Assembly: GCF_000428125.1 (NCBI RefSeq)
Contig: NZ_KE386627.1
Coordinates: 62,001 to 126,000 of the forward strand
Direction: 5' to 3'
DNA length: 64,000 bases
Origin: Bacteroides graminisolvens DSM 19988 = JCM 15093
Lineage (GTDB): Bacteria > Bacteroidota > Bacteroidia > Bacteroidales > Bacteroidaceae
How positions within the stretch are numbered: the first letter of the stretch is position 1; each line of letters starts with the position of its first letter. Of the stretch, positions 7,696 to 20,894 are shown piece by piece. The notes beneath the pieces are model-generated. The model ran no database searches. It was not told the origin of the DNA and worked only from the letters and a program-made list of their open reading frames with translations. Both the position numbers and the translations under genes were made by a program.

Positions 7696-9213
7696 ATGAT
7701 TACACCGCAAGACAAAGAACAACTGGCGCAGAAAGGCATTTCCGAAGCACAAATTGCCGCTCAGCTGGATTGTTTCAAGACTGGGTTTCCGTATTTGGAA
7801 CTAAGCGCCGCCGCTTCTGTTGAGAAGGGCATTGTTAAACCCGATGCCGAAGCAGAAAATGCTTTTCTGGCTGCATGGGAAGATTATGCGAATGCTGATA
7901 AAACAATCGTAAAATTCGTACCTGCCTCGGGCGCTGCAAGCCGCATGTTTAAAGACTTGTTTGAGTTTCTGGAGGCTGCGTACAACGAACCGACTACTGC
8001 CTTTGAACGTACCTTTTTTGAGAACCTGACGTCCTTTGCTTTTTATGCCGATTTAAGTGCGGCTTGCGAAAAGCAGACGGGTAAAACGGCTACTCAGCTG
8101 GTGCAGGAGGGCAATTACAAGGCGGTTGTGGCTGCGCTGCTCACGGCCGAGGGGTTGAACTACGGTTCGCTGCCCAAGGGGTTGCTCAAGTTTCATTCGT
8201 ATGAAGACGGGGCACGTACGCCGCTCGAAGAGCATTTGGTGGAAGGGGCGCTTTACGCTGCCGGCAAGAGTCGCCGTGCCAATGTGCACTTCACCGTTTC
8301 ACCGGAGCACAGACTCTTCTTCGAAGCGCTGGTGAATGAGAAGGCGAAGGCGTATGCCAGTAAATACGATGTAATATATAATGTGTCTTTCTCTGAACAG
8401 AAACAAAGCACAGACACCGTTGCGGCCGACATGAATAACGAGCCGTTTCGCGACAAGGGCAAGCTTTTGTTCCGTCCGGGTGGTCACGGTGCGTTGATTG
8501 AGAACCTCAATGACCTCGATGCGGATGTGGTGTTTATTAAGAATATAGATAATGTGGTGCCCGACAGACTGAAGGATGACACGGTGCGCTACAAGAAGTT
8601 GCTGGCAGGGGTGCTGGTGTCTTTGCAGAAGCAGGCTTTCGACTATCTGGAGTTGCTGGATAGCGGACAGTACACGCACGAGCAGATATTAGAGGTGCTG
8701 CACTTCTTACAGAAGAAGCTTTTCTGCAAGAATCCGGAAACGAAGAATCTGGAGGATGCCGAACTGGTGATCTATCTGCGCAATAAGCTCAACAGGCCGA
8801 TGCGTGTGTGTGGCATGGTGCCCAACGTGGGCGAGCCGGGCGGCGGTCCGTTCCTGGCTTACAACCCCGACGGAACGGTATCTCTTCAAATATTGGAGAG
8901 TTCGCAGATTGATATGAACGATCCCGCCAAGAAGGAGATGTTTGTGAAGGGTACGCATTTCAATCCGGTAGATTTGGTTTGTGCTGTGCGCGATTACAAA
9001 GGGCATAAGTTCGACCTGACTGCTTTTGTTGACAAGGCTACCGGCTTCATCTCGTATAAATCAAAAAATGGAAAAGAACTGAAAGCGCTGGAACTGCCGG
9101 GACTGTGGAACGGGGCTATGAGCGACTGGAACACGGTGTTCGTAGAGGTGCCGTTGTCGACTTTCAACCCGGTGAAGACGGTGAACGATTTGTTGCGCGA
9201 TCAGCATCAATAA
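7696..9213 (+). CDS. DUF4301 family protein
   Basis: A 505-residue cytosolic protein that I recognise as DUF4301, a Bacteroidetes family of unknown function. The segment VPASGAASRMFKDLFEFL resembles the glycine-rich nucleotide-binding motif of nucleotidyltransferases, and later stretches (LFRPGGHGALIENLNDL; VFIKNIDNVVPD) resemble the UDP-sugar pyrophosphorylase fold. A nucleotidyltransferase-like activity is therefore an inference only. A small gap separates it from msrA on the same strand. No signal peptide or membrane segment is seen. Confidence 0.8.
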   Translation: MITPQDKEQLAQKGISEAQIAAQLDCFKTGFPYLELSAAASVEKGIVKPDAEAENAFLAAWEDYANADKTIVKFVPASGAASRMFKDLFEFLEAAYNEPTTAFERTFFENLTSFAFYADLSAACEKQTGKTATQLVQEGNYKAVVAALLTAEGLNYGSLPKGLLKFHSYEDGARTPLEEHLVEGALYAAGKSRRANVHFTVSPEHRLFFEALVNEKAKAYASKYDVIYNVSFSEQKQSTDTVAADMNNEPFRDKGKLLFRPGGHGALIENLNDLDADVVFIKNIDNVVPDRLKDDTVRYKKLLAGVLVSLQKQAFDYLELLDSGQYTHEQILEVLHFLQKKLFCKNPETKNLEDAELVIYLRNKLNRPMRVCGMVPNVGEPGGGPFLAYNPDGTVSLQILESSQIDMNDPAKKEMFVKGTHFNPVDLVCAVRDYKGHKFDLTAFVDKATGFISYKSKNGKELKALELPGLWNGAMSDWNTVFVEVPLSTFNPVKTVNDLLRDQHQ

Positions 9214-9243
9214 ATAATAAATAGTATAGAAAGGAGAACAGAT

Positions 9244-9729
9244 ATGCAAACAAGTACGGCTTATTTCGCTTCGGGATGTTTCTGGGGCACGGAATATCAT
9301 TTCATGAAGCACGCGGGTGTGCTGAGCACAGCGGTAGGATTTATGGGTGGACACAAGGATTTCCCTACGTATCCGGAGGTGAAAACCGGCACAACGGGAC
9401 ATCTTGAAACGGTTGAGGTGGTGTATGACCCGCAGGTTACTTCGTACGAGGAACTGGTGAAGTTGTTTTTTGAAACGCATGACTTTACGCAGCTCGACGG
9501 ACAAGGACCCGATATCGGTTCGCAATACTTATCGGCCATCTTCTATTTGTCGCCTCAGCAGCAAGAGGTTGCCAAGAAGTATGTCGACATACTGACCGAA
9601 AAAGGCTACGAGGTGGCTACTTCGTTGCGCCCGGCGGAGCGTTTCTGGATGGCGGAAGATTACCACCAGCAGTATTACGAGCACAAGGGTACTACTCCGT
9701 ATTGCCACATTTACCGCAAAATATTTTAA
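9244..9729 (+). CDS. msrA: Peptide-methionine (S)-S-oxide reductase MsrA
   Basis: A 161-residue cytosolic enzyme with the MsrA active-site motif [13 protein letters not shown] (catalytic Cys12), [15 protein letters not shown] and [12 protein letters not shown], and the C-terminal AEDYHQQYY element. It repairs methionine-S-sulfoxide in proteins. It is a stand-alone MsrA without a fused MsrB domain. An AG-rich stretch (AGAAAGGAGAACAG) precedes the start and may act as a ribosome site. It sits between DUF4301 and purT on the same strand. Confidence 0.95.
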   Translation: MQTSTAYFASGCFWGTEYHFMKHAGVLSTAVGFMGGHKDFPTYPEVKTGTTGHLETVEVVYDPQVTSYEELVKLFFETHDFTQLDGQGPDIGSQYLSAIFYLSPQQQEVAKKYVDILTEKGYEVATSLRPAERFWMAEDYHQQYYEHKGTTPYCHIYRKIF

Positions 9730-9742
9730 AAACAACATATTG

Positions 9743-10909
9743 ATGAAAAAAATACTGTTGCTCGGCTCGGGCGAGCTGGGCAAAGAATTTGTCATTTCTG
9801 CCAAAAGAAAAGGGGAATACGTCATTGCTTGTGACTCGTATGCCGGTGCGCCGGCTATGCAGGTAGCCGATTGCTTTGAGGTAATTGACATGTTGCACGG
9901 CGAGGAACTGGATGCGGTGGTGAAGAAACACCAACCCGATATCATCGTTCCCGAGATTGAGGCTATTCGCACCGAACGCCTTTACGACTATGAGAAAGAG
10001 GGTATTCAGGTGGTGCCTAGCGCCCGTGCGGTGAATTTCACCATGAACCGCAAGGCTATTCGTGATTTGGCGGCGAAGGAACTGGGAATCAAAACGGCCA
10101 AGTACTTTTACGCCACTACTTTCGAAGAATTGAAGGCGGCTGCGGCTCAGATAGGTTTCCCGTGTGTGGTGAAACCGCTGATGTCATCGTCGGGTAAGGG
10201 ACAGTCGCTCGTGAAGGGTGCCGACGAGCTGCAACATGCCTGGGAATACGGGTGCAGCGGTAGCCGGGGCGATATTCGCGAACTGATCATTGAAGAGTTT
10301 ATTCGTTTCGACAGTGAGATTACGCTGCTTACGGTGACTCAGAAGGACGGGCCTACGCTGTTTTGCCCACCCATCGGTCACGTGCAGAAAGGGGGCGATT
10401 ACCGCGAGAGCTTTCAGCCTGCCCACATCGATCCCGATCATTTGAAACAGGCGCAGGAAATGGCCGAAAAGGTAACGCGTGCACTGACGGGTGCCGGCCT
10501 GTGGGGAGTGGAATTCTTCTTGAGCCACGAAAACGGTGTGTATTTCTCGGAACTCTCTCCGCGTCCGCATGACACGGGAATGGTTACGCTGGCAGGCACA
10601 CAGAACCTCAATGAATTTGAACTACACCTGCGTGCGGTACTGGGACTGCCTATTCCTTGCGTGAAACTGGAGCGCAACGGGGTGAGTGCGGTGATTCTTT
10701 CGACCATCGCCTCTAATGAACCGCCGACATACCGCGGAACAGAAGAAGTGCTGAAGGAGGAAGATACCCTTCTGCGCATCTTTGGAAAGCCCGCCACACG
10801 GGTAAACCGCCGCATGGGAGTGGTGCTTTGTTACGCACCTGCGGGGAGCGATTTGGACGCCCTGCGTGAAAAAGCAAAACGATTAGCCGCCAAGGTTGAA
10901 GTCTGCTAA
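9743..10909 (+). CDS. purT: Formate-dependent GAR transformylase (phosphoribosylglycinamide formyltransferase 2)
   Basis: An ATP-grasp enzyme of 388 residues that formylates glycinamide ribonucleotide with formate and ATP in purine synthesis. Motifs seen: [20 protein letters not shown] at the N terminus, [28 protein letters not shown] (ATP-grasp loop), and [24 protein letters not shown] (metal-binding region; only the family-typical part is quoted as separate blocks [11 protein letters not shown] and [11 protein letters not shown]). I chose the ATG at 9743 over the TTG at 9740 because it gives the standard MKKILLLG start. Formate use links it functionally to fhs about 9 kb downstream. Confidence 0.95.
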   Translation: MKKILLLGSGELGKEFVISAKRKGEYVIACDSYAGAPAMQVADCFEVIDMLHGEELDAVVKKHQPDIIVPEIEAIRTERLYDYEKEGIQVVPSARAVNFTMNRKAIRDLAAKELGIKTAKYFYATTFEELKAAAAQIGFPCVVKPLMSSSGKGQSLVKGADELQHAWEYGCSGSRGDIRELIIEEFIRFDSEITLLTVTQKDGPTLFCPPIGHVQKGGDYRESFQPAHIDPDHLKQAQEMAEKVTRALTGAGLWGVEFFLSHENGVYFSELSPRPHDTGMVTLAGTQNLNEFELHLRAVLGLPIPCVKLERNGVSAVILSTIASNEPPTYRGTEEVLKEEDTLLRIFGKPATRVNRRMGVVLCYAPAGSDLDALREKAKRLAAKVEVC

Positions 10910-10948
10910 ATTGATAAGTATGTCGCCCGCGACACACCTTCTTACGAT

Positions 10949-11000
10949 AGAGCCTTTTTCCATTCAATGCCTGATGTAGATAAAGGAAAAAGGCTCTTTT
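10949..11000 (+). terminator. Intrinsic terminator after purT
   Basis: Perfect 13-bp arms (AGAGCCTTTTTCC at 10949-10961 and its complement at 10985-10997) enclose a 23-nt loop and run into TTTT. Confidence 0.8.
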
Positions 11001-11136
11001 CACTTTTTAACGTTTTAACTATTCTTTTTAGTTGAATACAGAGCAAATTATGTTCTAAAACTCTTTTACACAGAACTAATGAATGTTATCGTTAGGCAAA
11101 TTATGGTAAAGGAGAACAATGACGCTATTTTGTGTC

Positions 11137-11144
11137 TATATTTG
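11137..11144 (+). promoter_or_regulatory. Candidate -7 box (TATATTTG) for the atp operon
   Basis: An exact TAnnTTTG match 81 bases upstream of atpD in the only upstream gap of the operon. No TTG at the ideal -33 distance is visible. Confidence 0.45.
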
Positions 11145-11161
11145 CACGGTTGTTGGCTTAA

Positions 11162-12736
<1,575 letters not shown>

Positions 12737-12748
12737 AAATAAAGATTC

Positions 12749-12988
12749 ATGGCTCTGCAACTGAACATCGTTTCGCCCGAGAAAGAACTTTTTAACGGAG
12801 AGGTCAGTCAGGTTACGCTTCCCGGTTTGCTGGGGCAATTTACTATTTTGCCCAATCATGCCCCCATTGTTTCCTCTCTTAAAAAGGGAGAAATCATTTA
12901 CGTGGCGGGCAATAAGGAGTGTAAACTGGAAATTAACGGAGGCTTCGTTGAGTTAAGTAACGGAAACGTTTCTGTGTGCGTTTCATAA
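12749..12988 (+). CDS. atpC: ATP synthase F1 subunit epsilon (short form)
   Basis: Only 79 residues, corresponding to the N-terminal beta-sandwich of epsilon (LNIVSPEKELFNGEVSQVTL; LPNHAPIVSSLKKGEI). The C-terminal helical hairpin that inhibits ATP hydrolysis in most bacteria is missing, so regulation by that route cannot operate. The frame ends normally and there is no sign of a frameshift; the next gene follows 20 bases later. Confidence 0.95.
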   Translation: MALQLNIVSPEKELFNGEVSQVTLPGLLGQFTILPNHAPIVSSLKKGEIIYVAGNKECKLEINGGFVELSNGNVSVCVS

Positions 12989-13008
12989 AGAATGAGGATA
13001 GACAAAGA

Positions 13009-13428
13009 ATGAGTATTAGCAAAACCAAATTGAATTACCTGAGTGCTCTTGCCTCAGTAACCTGTATGACAGCTGCGCTGGGAGCGCTGGTATTTTATTT
13101 CCTTTTGCCGGAACATTACTTTAACTGGTATCCGTTCATTCCTATTTATTTCTTTGTCTTGGGAGTGTTCTCCATTTATATGTTTGACGCTTGTCGCAAG
13201 CACATGCCGAAGAAACTGGTGCTTTTTCACCTGGCGCTGAAGATCATCAGAATGATTTTCTCCGTTTTTATTTTGGTGTTGTATTGCCTGGCGGTGAGAG
13301 ACCATATAAGGGAGTTCATGGTTACTTTCATTATTTTTTATTTGGTGAATCTGGTATTTGAAAGCTGGTTCTTCCTGGCTTTTGAGTGCAACCGTAAAAG
13401 AAAAAAAGAAAATGAGAAGATTGCATAA
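13009..13428 (+). CDS. Small membrane protein of the ATP synthase operon (AtpI-position)
   Basis: A protein of about 139 residues if started at the ATG at 13009; an upstream in-frame GTG at 12976 would overlap atpC and is less likely. It has four predicted transmembrane helices and a Lys/Arg/Glu-rich C terminus (ECNRKRKKENEKIA). It occupies the slot between the F1 pair and atpB where other bacteria carry AtpI or AtpR, but I see no clear sequence signature of either. A role in assembly of the c-ring or Fo is inferred from position only. Its end overlaps the atpB start. Confidence 0.75.
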   Translation: MSISKTKLNYLSALASVTCMTAALGALVFYFLLPEHYFNWYPFIPIYFFVLGVFSIYMFDACRKHMPKKLVLFHLALKIIRMIFSVFILVLYCLAVRDHIREFMVTFIIFYLVNLVFESWFFLAFECNRKRKKENEKIA

Positions 13429-14503
13429 TATAGTTGTTTTCCTGTTGCTTTTGTGCGTGGTGCCCACCGTTTCGGCCAACGAACACGAGGGTGAACCGGT
13501 TAATGTGAAAGAGATTGTTTTCGGTCACATAGGCGATTCATACGAGTGGCACATCACAACCTGGGGGGAAACAGAGGTGCGCATTCCGCTTCCTGTCATA
13601 GTGTATAGCAGTACAACGGGCTGGCATGCCTTTCTTTCTTCGGAACTGGTAGAGAACGGAGGTACTTACGAAGGACTCTCCATCGCTCCGGCAGGCAGTA
13701 AGTACGAAGGCAAAATTGTGGAGCACGATGCTGCGGGACAAGAGGTTCGCCCGTTCGATATTTCCATTACCAAAGTAACACTTGCCCTGCTTATTAACAG
13801 CTTGCTGCTTGTGGTTATTGTGTTGGGAGTGGCTCATTGGTACAAAAAGAAACCCAGAGGGGCAGCCGCACCCGGAGGGTTTGTAGGCTTGATGGAGATG
13901 TTCATCATGATGGTGAATGACGATGTGATTAAAAGCTGTGTGGGACCCAAATACAAAAAGTTTGCACCCTACCTGCTCACGGCATTCTTCTTCATTTTCA
14001 TCAATAACCTCATGGGACTGATTCCTTTCTTTCCCGGTGGAGCCAACGTAACGGGCAACATTGCCATTACCATGGTGTTGGCACTGTTTACCTTCGTGAT
14101 TGTGAACGTTTTTGGTACGCGTACTTACTGGAAAGAGATATTCTGGCCGGATGTGCCCTGGTGGCTCAAGGTGCCTGTGCCCATGATGCCTTTCATCGAG
14201 TTTATAGGTATTCTGACCAAGCCGTTTGCCTTGATGATCCGTTTGTTTGCCAATATGCTGGCGGGTCACATGGCCATGCTGGTACTTACCTGTCTGATAT
14301 TTATTTCCGCCAGCATGGGACCGGTGCTCAATAGCAGCCTTACCATTGCATCGGTGCTATTCAATATCTTTATGAATGCACTCGAATTGCTGGTGGCTTT
14401 CATTCAGGCGTATGTGTTTACCATGCTTTCGGCGGTGTTCATCGGCTTGGCACAGGAGGAGCACAAAGAAGAGCACTCTGCTGAAAAACAGCAGGCTCAT
14501 TAA
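13412..14503 (+). CDS. atpB: ATP synthase Fo subunit a
   Basis: The ATG at 13412 is chosen because it starts a signal-peptide-like segment (MRRLHNIVVFLLLLCVV...SAN); upstream codons lie inside the previous gene. The 363-residue protein is longer than the usual ~270 because of an N-terminal extension of roughly 100 residues that should lie in the periplasm. The core has the family motifs FIFINNLMGLIPF, the essential Arg in LMIRLFANMLAGHM and the C-terminal helix LLVAFIQAYVFTMLSAVFIG. It forms the proton half-channels against the c-ring. It overlaps the preceding gene by 17 bases. Confidence 0.96.
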   Translation: MRRLHNIVVFLLLLCVVPTVSANEHEGEPVNVKEIVFGHIGDSYEWHITTWGETEVRIPLPVIVYSSTTGWHAFLSSELVENGGTYEGLSIAPAGSKYEGKIVEHDAAGQEVRPFDISITKVTLALLINSLLLVVIVLGVAHWYKKKPRGAAAPGGFVGLMEMFIMMVNDDVIKSCVGPKYKKFAPYLLTAFFFIFINNLMGLIPFFPGGANVTGNIAITMVLALFTFVIVNVFGTRTYWKEIFWPDVPWWLKVPVPMMPFIEFIGILTKPFALMIRLFANMLAGHMAMLVLTCLIFISASMGPVLNSSLTIASVLFNIFMNALELLVAFIQAYVFTMLSAVFIGLAQEEHKEEHSAEKQQAH

Positions 14504-14545
14504 TTACATGATTTCAAGAGACTTACAAGTATATTAATAATTTAA

Positions 14546-14815
<270 letters not shown>

Positions 14816-14827
14816 AAAAGAAAGTTT

Positions 14828-15328
14828 ATGTCATTATTATTACCAGAGAGTGGACTTTTGTTCTGGATGTTGCTGTCTTTCGGAATCGTCTTTGCCGTTT
14901 TGGCGAAGTACGGCTTCCCCATCATCATCAAGATGGTGGAAGACAGGAAGGTGTACATCGACCAGTCTCTTCAGGTAGCCAAAGAAGCTAACGAGCAGTT
15001 GGCCCGTTTGAAGAGCGAGGGGGAAGCGATCGTACTCAGCGCCAACAAGGAACAGGGACGCATATTGAAAGAGGCCATGCAGGAGCGCGAAAAGATTATC
15101 TATGAAGCGCGTAAGCAGGCCGAAATGGCTGCTCAGAAGGAACTGGATGACATGAAGGCGCAAATTCAGTTGGAAAAGGAAGAGGCTATACGCGACATTC
15201 GTCGTCAGGTAGCCGTTCTGTCGGTCGACATCGCCGAGAAAGTGATTCGCAAAACGTTGAACACCGAGAAAGAGCAGATGGAAATGATTGACAGAATGCT
15301 CGATGAAGTTTTATCAAGTAAGTCTTAA
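14828..15328 (+). CDS. atpF: ATP synthase Fo subunit b
   Basis: A 166-residue peripheral stalk subunit: one N-terminal membrane helix ([21 protein letters not shown]) shown here in parts as [10 protein letters not shown] and [11 protein letters not shown], then a long charged helix (~40-160) with coiled-coil character. It is placed 12 bases after atpE and 14 before atpH. Length and layout match the family. Confidence 0.95.
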   Translation: MSLLLPESGLLFWMLLSFGIVFAVLAKYGFPIIIKMVEDRKVYIDQSLQVAKEANEQLARLKSEGEAIVLSANKEQGRILKEAMQEREKIIYEARKQAEMAAQKELDDMKAQIQLEKEEAIRDIRRQVAVLSVDIAEKVIRKTLNTEKEQMEMIDRMLDEVLSSKS

Positions 15329-15342
15329 AACAAGTGTAGTTT

Positions 15343-15903
15343 ATGGATATAGGAATAATTTCAATGCGATATGCCAAGGCGCTGCTTGCTTACGCTCGTG
15401 AACACAAGGCGGAGAGGGTGGTTTACAAGGAACTGAAGGCTTTGTCGCAGAGCTTTGAAACACATCCTGCACTGAAGAAGACGCTCGATAACCCGGTTCT
15501 GCCTGCTGAGGTAAAGCTGAAGCTGCTCTGCTCTGCCGTGTCCGACACGTGCGATGTGAGCGAGCAGTACAAGCGCTTCATGCAGCTGGTGCTCAAAGAA
15601 CGCAGGGAAAACTTCCTGCAGTTTATGTGCATGACCTACATCGGACTGTATCGTAAGCTCAGGCACATTGGCGTAGGGAAACTGATTACCGCTGTGCCGG
15701 TTGACGATGATACGCGCGAACGGATTAAAACCGCGGCAGCTGAGAGGCTTCATGCCCGCATGGAGCTGCAAACGGCTGTAGATCCTTCTATTGAAGGCGG
15801 TTTTATTTTTGATATCAACGGCTACCGACTGGATGCCAGCATCGCTACTCAGCTCAAAAAAGTGAAGCAGCAGTACATAGATAAGAATCGTCGAATTGTT
15901 TAA
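15343..15903 (+). CDS. atpH: ATP synthase F1 subunit delta
   Basis: A 186-residue OSCP/delta subunit connecting the b stalk to the top of F1. Family features: the N-terminal helical domain (ISMRYAKALLAYAREHK) and the C-terminal IEGGFIFDINGYRLDASIA, equivalent to the conserved GG-x-x-x-x-x-G-D/N-x-x-x-D-x-S element. It lies in the operon between atpF and atpA. Confidence 0.95.
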   Translation: MDIGIISMRYAKALLAYAREHKAERVVYKELKALSQSFETHPALKKTLDNPVLPAEVKLKLLCSAVSDTCDVSEQYKRFMQLVLKERRENFLQFMCMTYIGLYRKLRHIGVGKLITAVPVDDDTRERIKTAAAERLHARMELQTAVDPSIEGGFIFDINGYRLDASIATQLKKVKQQYIDKNRRIV

Positions 15904-15950
15904 TTATCAGGTTCTTAGGGTGTAATTTTTAAATTAATAGTAAAAGAATT

Positions 15951-17537
15951 ATGTCAGAAAATATAAGAGTAAGTGAGGTCTCGGATGTGCTGCGCAAACA
16001 GCTCGAAGGCATTGAGGCTCGCGTGCAGCTCGATGAAATAGGTACCGTGTTGCAGGTGAGTGACGGTGTGGCACGTATTTACGGACTGAATAACGCTGAG
16101 GCTAACGAACTTCTGGAGTTCGACAACGGCATTAAGGCCATTGTGATGAACTTGGAAGAGGATAACGTGGGTGCCGTGCTGCTCGGTCCGACTGATAAGA
16201 TTAAGGAGGGCTTTACGGTGAAACGTACCCGCCGAATTGCTTCTATCATGGTTGGTGAAAGCATGCTGGGACGCGTTATTGACCCGCTGGGCGAACCGCT
16301 CGACGGTAAAGGACGCATCGGCGGTGAGCTTTATGAGATGCCGTTGGAGCGCAAGGCACCGGGAGTGATCTTCCGTCAGCCGGTTAACGAGCCGTTGCAA
16401 ACGGGTTTGAAGGCTATCGATGCGATGATTCCTATCGGTCGCGGACAGCGTGAGTTGCTCATTGGCGACCGTCAGACGGGTAAAACGGCTATTGCCTTGG
16501 ATGCCATCATTAACCAGCGTGCCAACTACGAAGCGGGCAATCCGGTTTATTGCATTTATGTGGCTATCGGTCAGAAAGGTTCTACCGTTGCCAACATTGT
16601 AAATACCCTGAAACAGCACAAAGCAATGGATTACACGGTGGTGGTGGCTGCTACGGCAGGTGACCCCGCTGCGTTGCAATATTTTGCTCCTTTTGCCGGA
16701 GCTGCCATCGGTGAGTACTTCCGTGACACCGGTCGCCATGCATTGGTGGTGTATGATGACTTGTCGAAACAGGCTGTGTCTTACCGTGAGGTATCACTGA
16801 TTCTTCGCCGCCCGTCGGGTCGTGAAGCGTATCCGGGAGATATCTTCTACCTGCACTCTCGTTTGCTGGAGCGTGCTGCCAAAATCATCAACCAGCAGGA
16901 AGTGGCTTGCCAGATGAATGACTTGCCCGAAAGCCTGAAAGATAAGGTAAAGGGGGGCGGTTCGCTGACGGCTTTGCCTATCATTGAAACACAGGCGGGC
17001 GACGTATCGGCTTACATTCCAACGAACGTGATCTCCATTACCGACGGACAGATTTTCCTTGAGACGGACCTCTTTAACCAGGGTATTCGTCCGGCTATCA
17101 ACGTAGGTATTTCGGTGTCTCGTGTGGGTGGAAATGCACAAATCAAGGCCATGAAGAAGGTGGCCGGAACGTTGAAGATAGACCAGGCGCAGTATCGCGA
17201 GCTGGAGGCTTTCTCGAAGTTCAGCGGCGACATGGATCCGGTTACGGCGCACACCATCGACAAAGGGCGTAAGAACACCCGCTTGCTGGTTCAGTCGCAG
17301 TATTCGCCTCTGGCTGTTGAAAAGCAGATTGCCATTTTGTATTGCGGCACGCACGGACTGCTCAAAAACATTCCGCTCGAGAAGGTGAGTGAGTTTGAAC
17401 AGAACTTCTTGAAATCGCTCGAACTCAATCATCAGGCAGATGTGCTGGATGTGCTGAAAAGCGGTGTGATTAACGACCAGGTAAGCAAGCTGATTGAAGA
17501 AACGGCTGCCATGGTTGCCAAGCAGTTTATGGTTTAA
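15951..17537 (+). CDS. atpA: ATP synthase F1 subunit alpha
   Basis: A 528-residue non-catalytic nucleotide-binding subunit with Walker [53 protein letters not shown] and the arginine-finger region [16 protein letters not shown]. Length and motif order are standard. It is followed 18 bases later by atpG. Confidence 0.98.
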   Translation: MSENIRVSEVSDVLRKQLEGIEARVQLDEIGTVLQVSDGVARIYGLNNAEANELLEFDNGIKAIVMNLEEDNVGAVLLGPTDKIKEGFTVKRTRRIASIMVGESMLGRVIDPLGEPLDGKGRIGGELYEMPLERKAPGVIFRQPVNEPLQTGLKAIDAMIPIGRGQRELLIGDRQTGKTAIALDAIINQRANYEAGNPVYCIYVAIGQKGSTVANIVNTLKQHKAMDYTVVVAATAGDPAALQYFAPFAGAAIGEYFRDTGRHALVVYDDLSKQAVSYREVSLILRRPSGREAYPGDIFYLHSRLLERAAKIINQQEVACQMNDLPESLKDKVKGGGSLTALPIIETQAGDVSAYIPTNVISITDGQIFLETDLFNQGIRPAINVGISVSRVGGNAQIKAMKKVAGTLKIDQAQYRELEAFSKFSGDMDPVTAHTIDKGRKNTRLLVQSQYSPLAVEKQIAILYCGTHGLLKNIPLEKVSEFEQNFLKSLELNHQADVLDVLKSGVINDQVSKLIEETAAMVAKQFMV

Positions 17538-17555
17538 TGAATAAATGAGAGACAA

Positions 17556-18434
17556 ATGGCTTCATTAAAAGAAATAAAAACGAGAATCGGGTCGGTAAAA
17601 AGTACCAGACAGATTACATCGGCCATGAAGATGGTGGCTTCTGCAAAACTGCACAAGGCACAGGGAGCCATTGAAAGTATGTTGCCGTATCAGTCGAAAC
17701 TCAATGCGATACTGACCAACTTCCTGAGTACCGATTCTGAAATTGAATCACCCTTTACCCGTGTGCGCCCTGTTCAAAAGGTGGCACTCGTGGTGTTCTC
17801 GTCCAACAGTTCGCTGTGCGGCTCTTTCAACGCCAATGTGTTGAAGCAGTTTGCGTTGGCGCATGAGTCATACCAGCAACTGGGTGCCGATAACATCCTG
17901 GTGTTTCCGGTGGGCAAGAAGATTGAGGAGAAAGTGCGCAAGATGGGCTACCAAACACAAGGTAGTTTTCAGCACATGGCCGATAAGCCTTCGTATGACG
18001 AGACGGTTCAGCTGGCTACTCAATTGATGGAGATGTTTCTGGCGGGCGAGGTCGACAAAGTGGAGCTTATTTATCACCACTTCAAATCGGTCGGTAGTTT
18101 CCAGTTGGTTCAGGAAACTTATCTGCCCATTGACCTTTCTACAGCCGAATCTGCTTCTGAGAAGAAAGCTACAGGCCGGAAGATTGATTACATTGTGGAG
18201 CCTTCGGTTGAAGAGTTCATTGCCCATTTGTTGCCACGCGTCATCACGCTGAAGATGTTTACGGCACTGCTCGACTCCAACGCGTCCGAGCATGCTGCCC
18301 GCACCGTGGCCATGCAGATTGCGACCGACAATGCCAATGAATTGATTCAGGAGTTGACTAAGCAGTACAACAAAATACGTCAGCAAACCATTACGAATGA
18401 GTTGCTCGATATTGTGGGCGGTAGCATGAGGTAA
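17556..18434 (+). CDS. atpG: ATP synthase F1 subunit gamma
   Basis: A 292-residue central stalk subunit. It begins with the family start MASLKEIKTRIGSVKSTRQI then TSAMKMVASAKL, and ends with TNELLDIVGGSMR; the middle has SSNSSLCGSFNANV. It is the last gene of the operon and is followed by a strong terminator. Confidence 0.97.
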   Translation: MASLKEIKTRIGSVKSTRQITSAMKMVASAKLHKAQGAIESMLPYQSKLNAILTNFLSTDSEIESPFTRVRPVQKVALVVFSSNSSLCGSFNANVLKQFALAHESYQQLGADNILVFPVGKKIEEKVRKMGYQTQGSFQHMADKPSYDETVQLATQLMEMFLAGEVDKVELIYHHFKSVGSFQLVQETYLPIDLSTAESASEKKATGRKIDYIVEPSVEEFIAHLLPRVITLKMFTALLDSNASEHAARTVAMQIATDNANELIQELTKQYNKIRQQTITNELLDIVGGSMR

Positions 18435-18468
18435 ATACCCGTATAACACTGATATACACAAAAAATAA

Positions 18469-18505
18469 AGGGGTTGTCCGTAACAGGATAGCCCCTTGTT
18501 TTTTC
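18469..18505. terminator. Terminator after atpG, probably bidirectional
   Basis: Hairpin AAGGGGTTGTCC / GGATAGCCCCTT (18469-18497) followed by GTTTTTT on the plus strand and an A-run on the other side, so it can also end the convergent minus-strand gene. Confidence 0.8.
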
Positions 18506-19037
18506 AGTACAGGTAAGGGTTGTTACCACCCCGCTGCACTTCAATGCGCACTCCGAAGTTCTTGTTGAACTTCATCTCCATGGCACCTTTGAAGTAGTTT
18601 TTGTCCCACGGCAGGAGGTTGTTTCCCCGTATCTTGGTACCGTCGGCGTTGTACTGACCCGACAGGTTGAGCCTTATTTTATCGGTAATTTGATAGCTTG
18701 CCACACCAATGTTCTCATTGACAGAATAGAAGTTATCCATGCGGTTGGTGTAGAGCAACGTAGGGCGCCCGTCGGCCGATGCCTTACCGAATACCCAGCG
18801 GGCAGGCTGGTTGATGGATTGCAGCAGTCCGTCCATGCTGGGGGCAGTTTTCAGGAAGTCTTCAAGCGAAGGCAATTGCTTCACAGCCATGGTGAACAAA
18901 CTACCGTCGAGAATGAAATCACCAAACATTTTGTTTTGCCCCATCGACAAGGTCAGACTGTCATTCTTGATTTCCGACTGCGCACTCACGGTCGCCGAAA
19001 TCCATAACACGGAAAATAAAACTATTAGTTTTTTCAT
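18504..19037 (-). CDS. Hypothetical exported protein
   Basis: I do not recognise a named family. The ATG at 19037 is chosen because it begins a signal peptide (MKKLIVLFSVLWISATVSAQ); upstream codons are unlikely. The mature part of about 157 residues has regularly spaced polar/aromatic alternation and ends in a strand-like pattern (FGVRIEVQRGGNNPYLY), compatible with a small periplasmic or outer-membrane beta protein. A -7 box (TATATTTG, complement of 19066-19073) lies 28 bases upstream. It is transcribed on its own. Confidence 0.75.
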   Translation of the reverse strand: MKKLIVLFSVLWISATVSAQSEIKNDSLTLSMGQNKMFGDFILDGSLFTMAVKQLPSLEDFLKTAPSMDGLLQSINQPARWVFGKASADGRPTLLYTNRMDNFYSVNENIGVASYQITDKIRLNLSGQYNADGTKIRGNNLLPWDKNYFKGAMEMKFNKNFGVRIEVQRGGNNPYLY

Positions 19038-19065
19038 ATAAAAAGTGTTAGTTTTACGCGATATG

Positions 19066-19073
19066 CAAATATA
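19066..19073 (-). promoter_or_regulatory. -7 box (TATATTTG) for the exported protein gene
   Basis: An exact TAnnTTTG match on the minus strand, about 28 bases before the start at 19037. It is back to back with a TATTTTTG box for fhs at 19108-19115 on the plus strand. Confidence 0.45.
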
Positions 19074-19107
19074 CTCATCCCTCAAACAATCATACCGATT
19101 TTATTGT

Positions 19108-19115
19108 TATTTTTG
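19108..19115 (+). promoter_or_regulatory. -7 box (TATTTTTG) for fhs
   Basis: An exact TAnnTTTG match 30 bases upstream of the fhs ATG. No convincing -33 element is seen. Confidence 0.4.
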
Positions 19116-19145
19116 CACCTTTAAAATTATAAATATAGCATTTTT

Positions 19146-20813
<1,668 letters not shown>

Positions 20814-20834
20814 CACCCGTTCGGCAACAACATA

Positions 20835-20885
20835 ATTGGCTGCGTGCAACGACAAAACTCGTTGTGCGCAGCCAATTTCTTTTCT
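20835..20885 (+). terminator. Terminator after fhs
   Basis: Eighteen-base arms (20835-20852 and 20859-20876, 16 of 18 paired) with a 6-nt loop, followed by TTCTTTTC. Confidence 0.75.
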
Positions 20886-20894
20886 GTGCACGGC

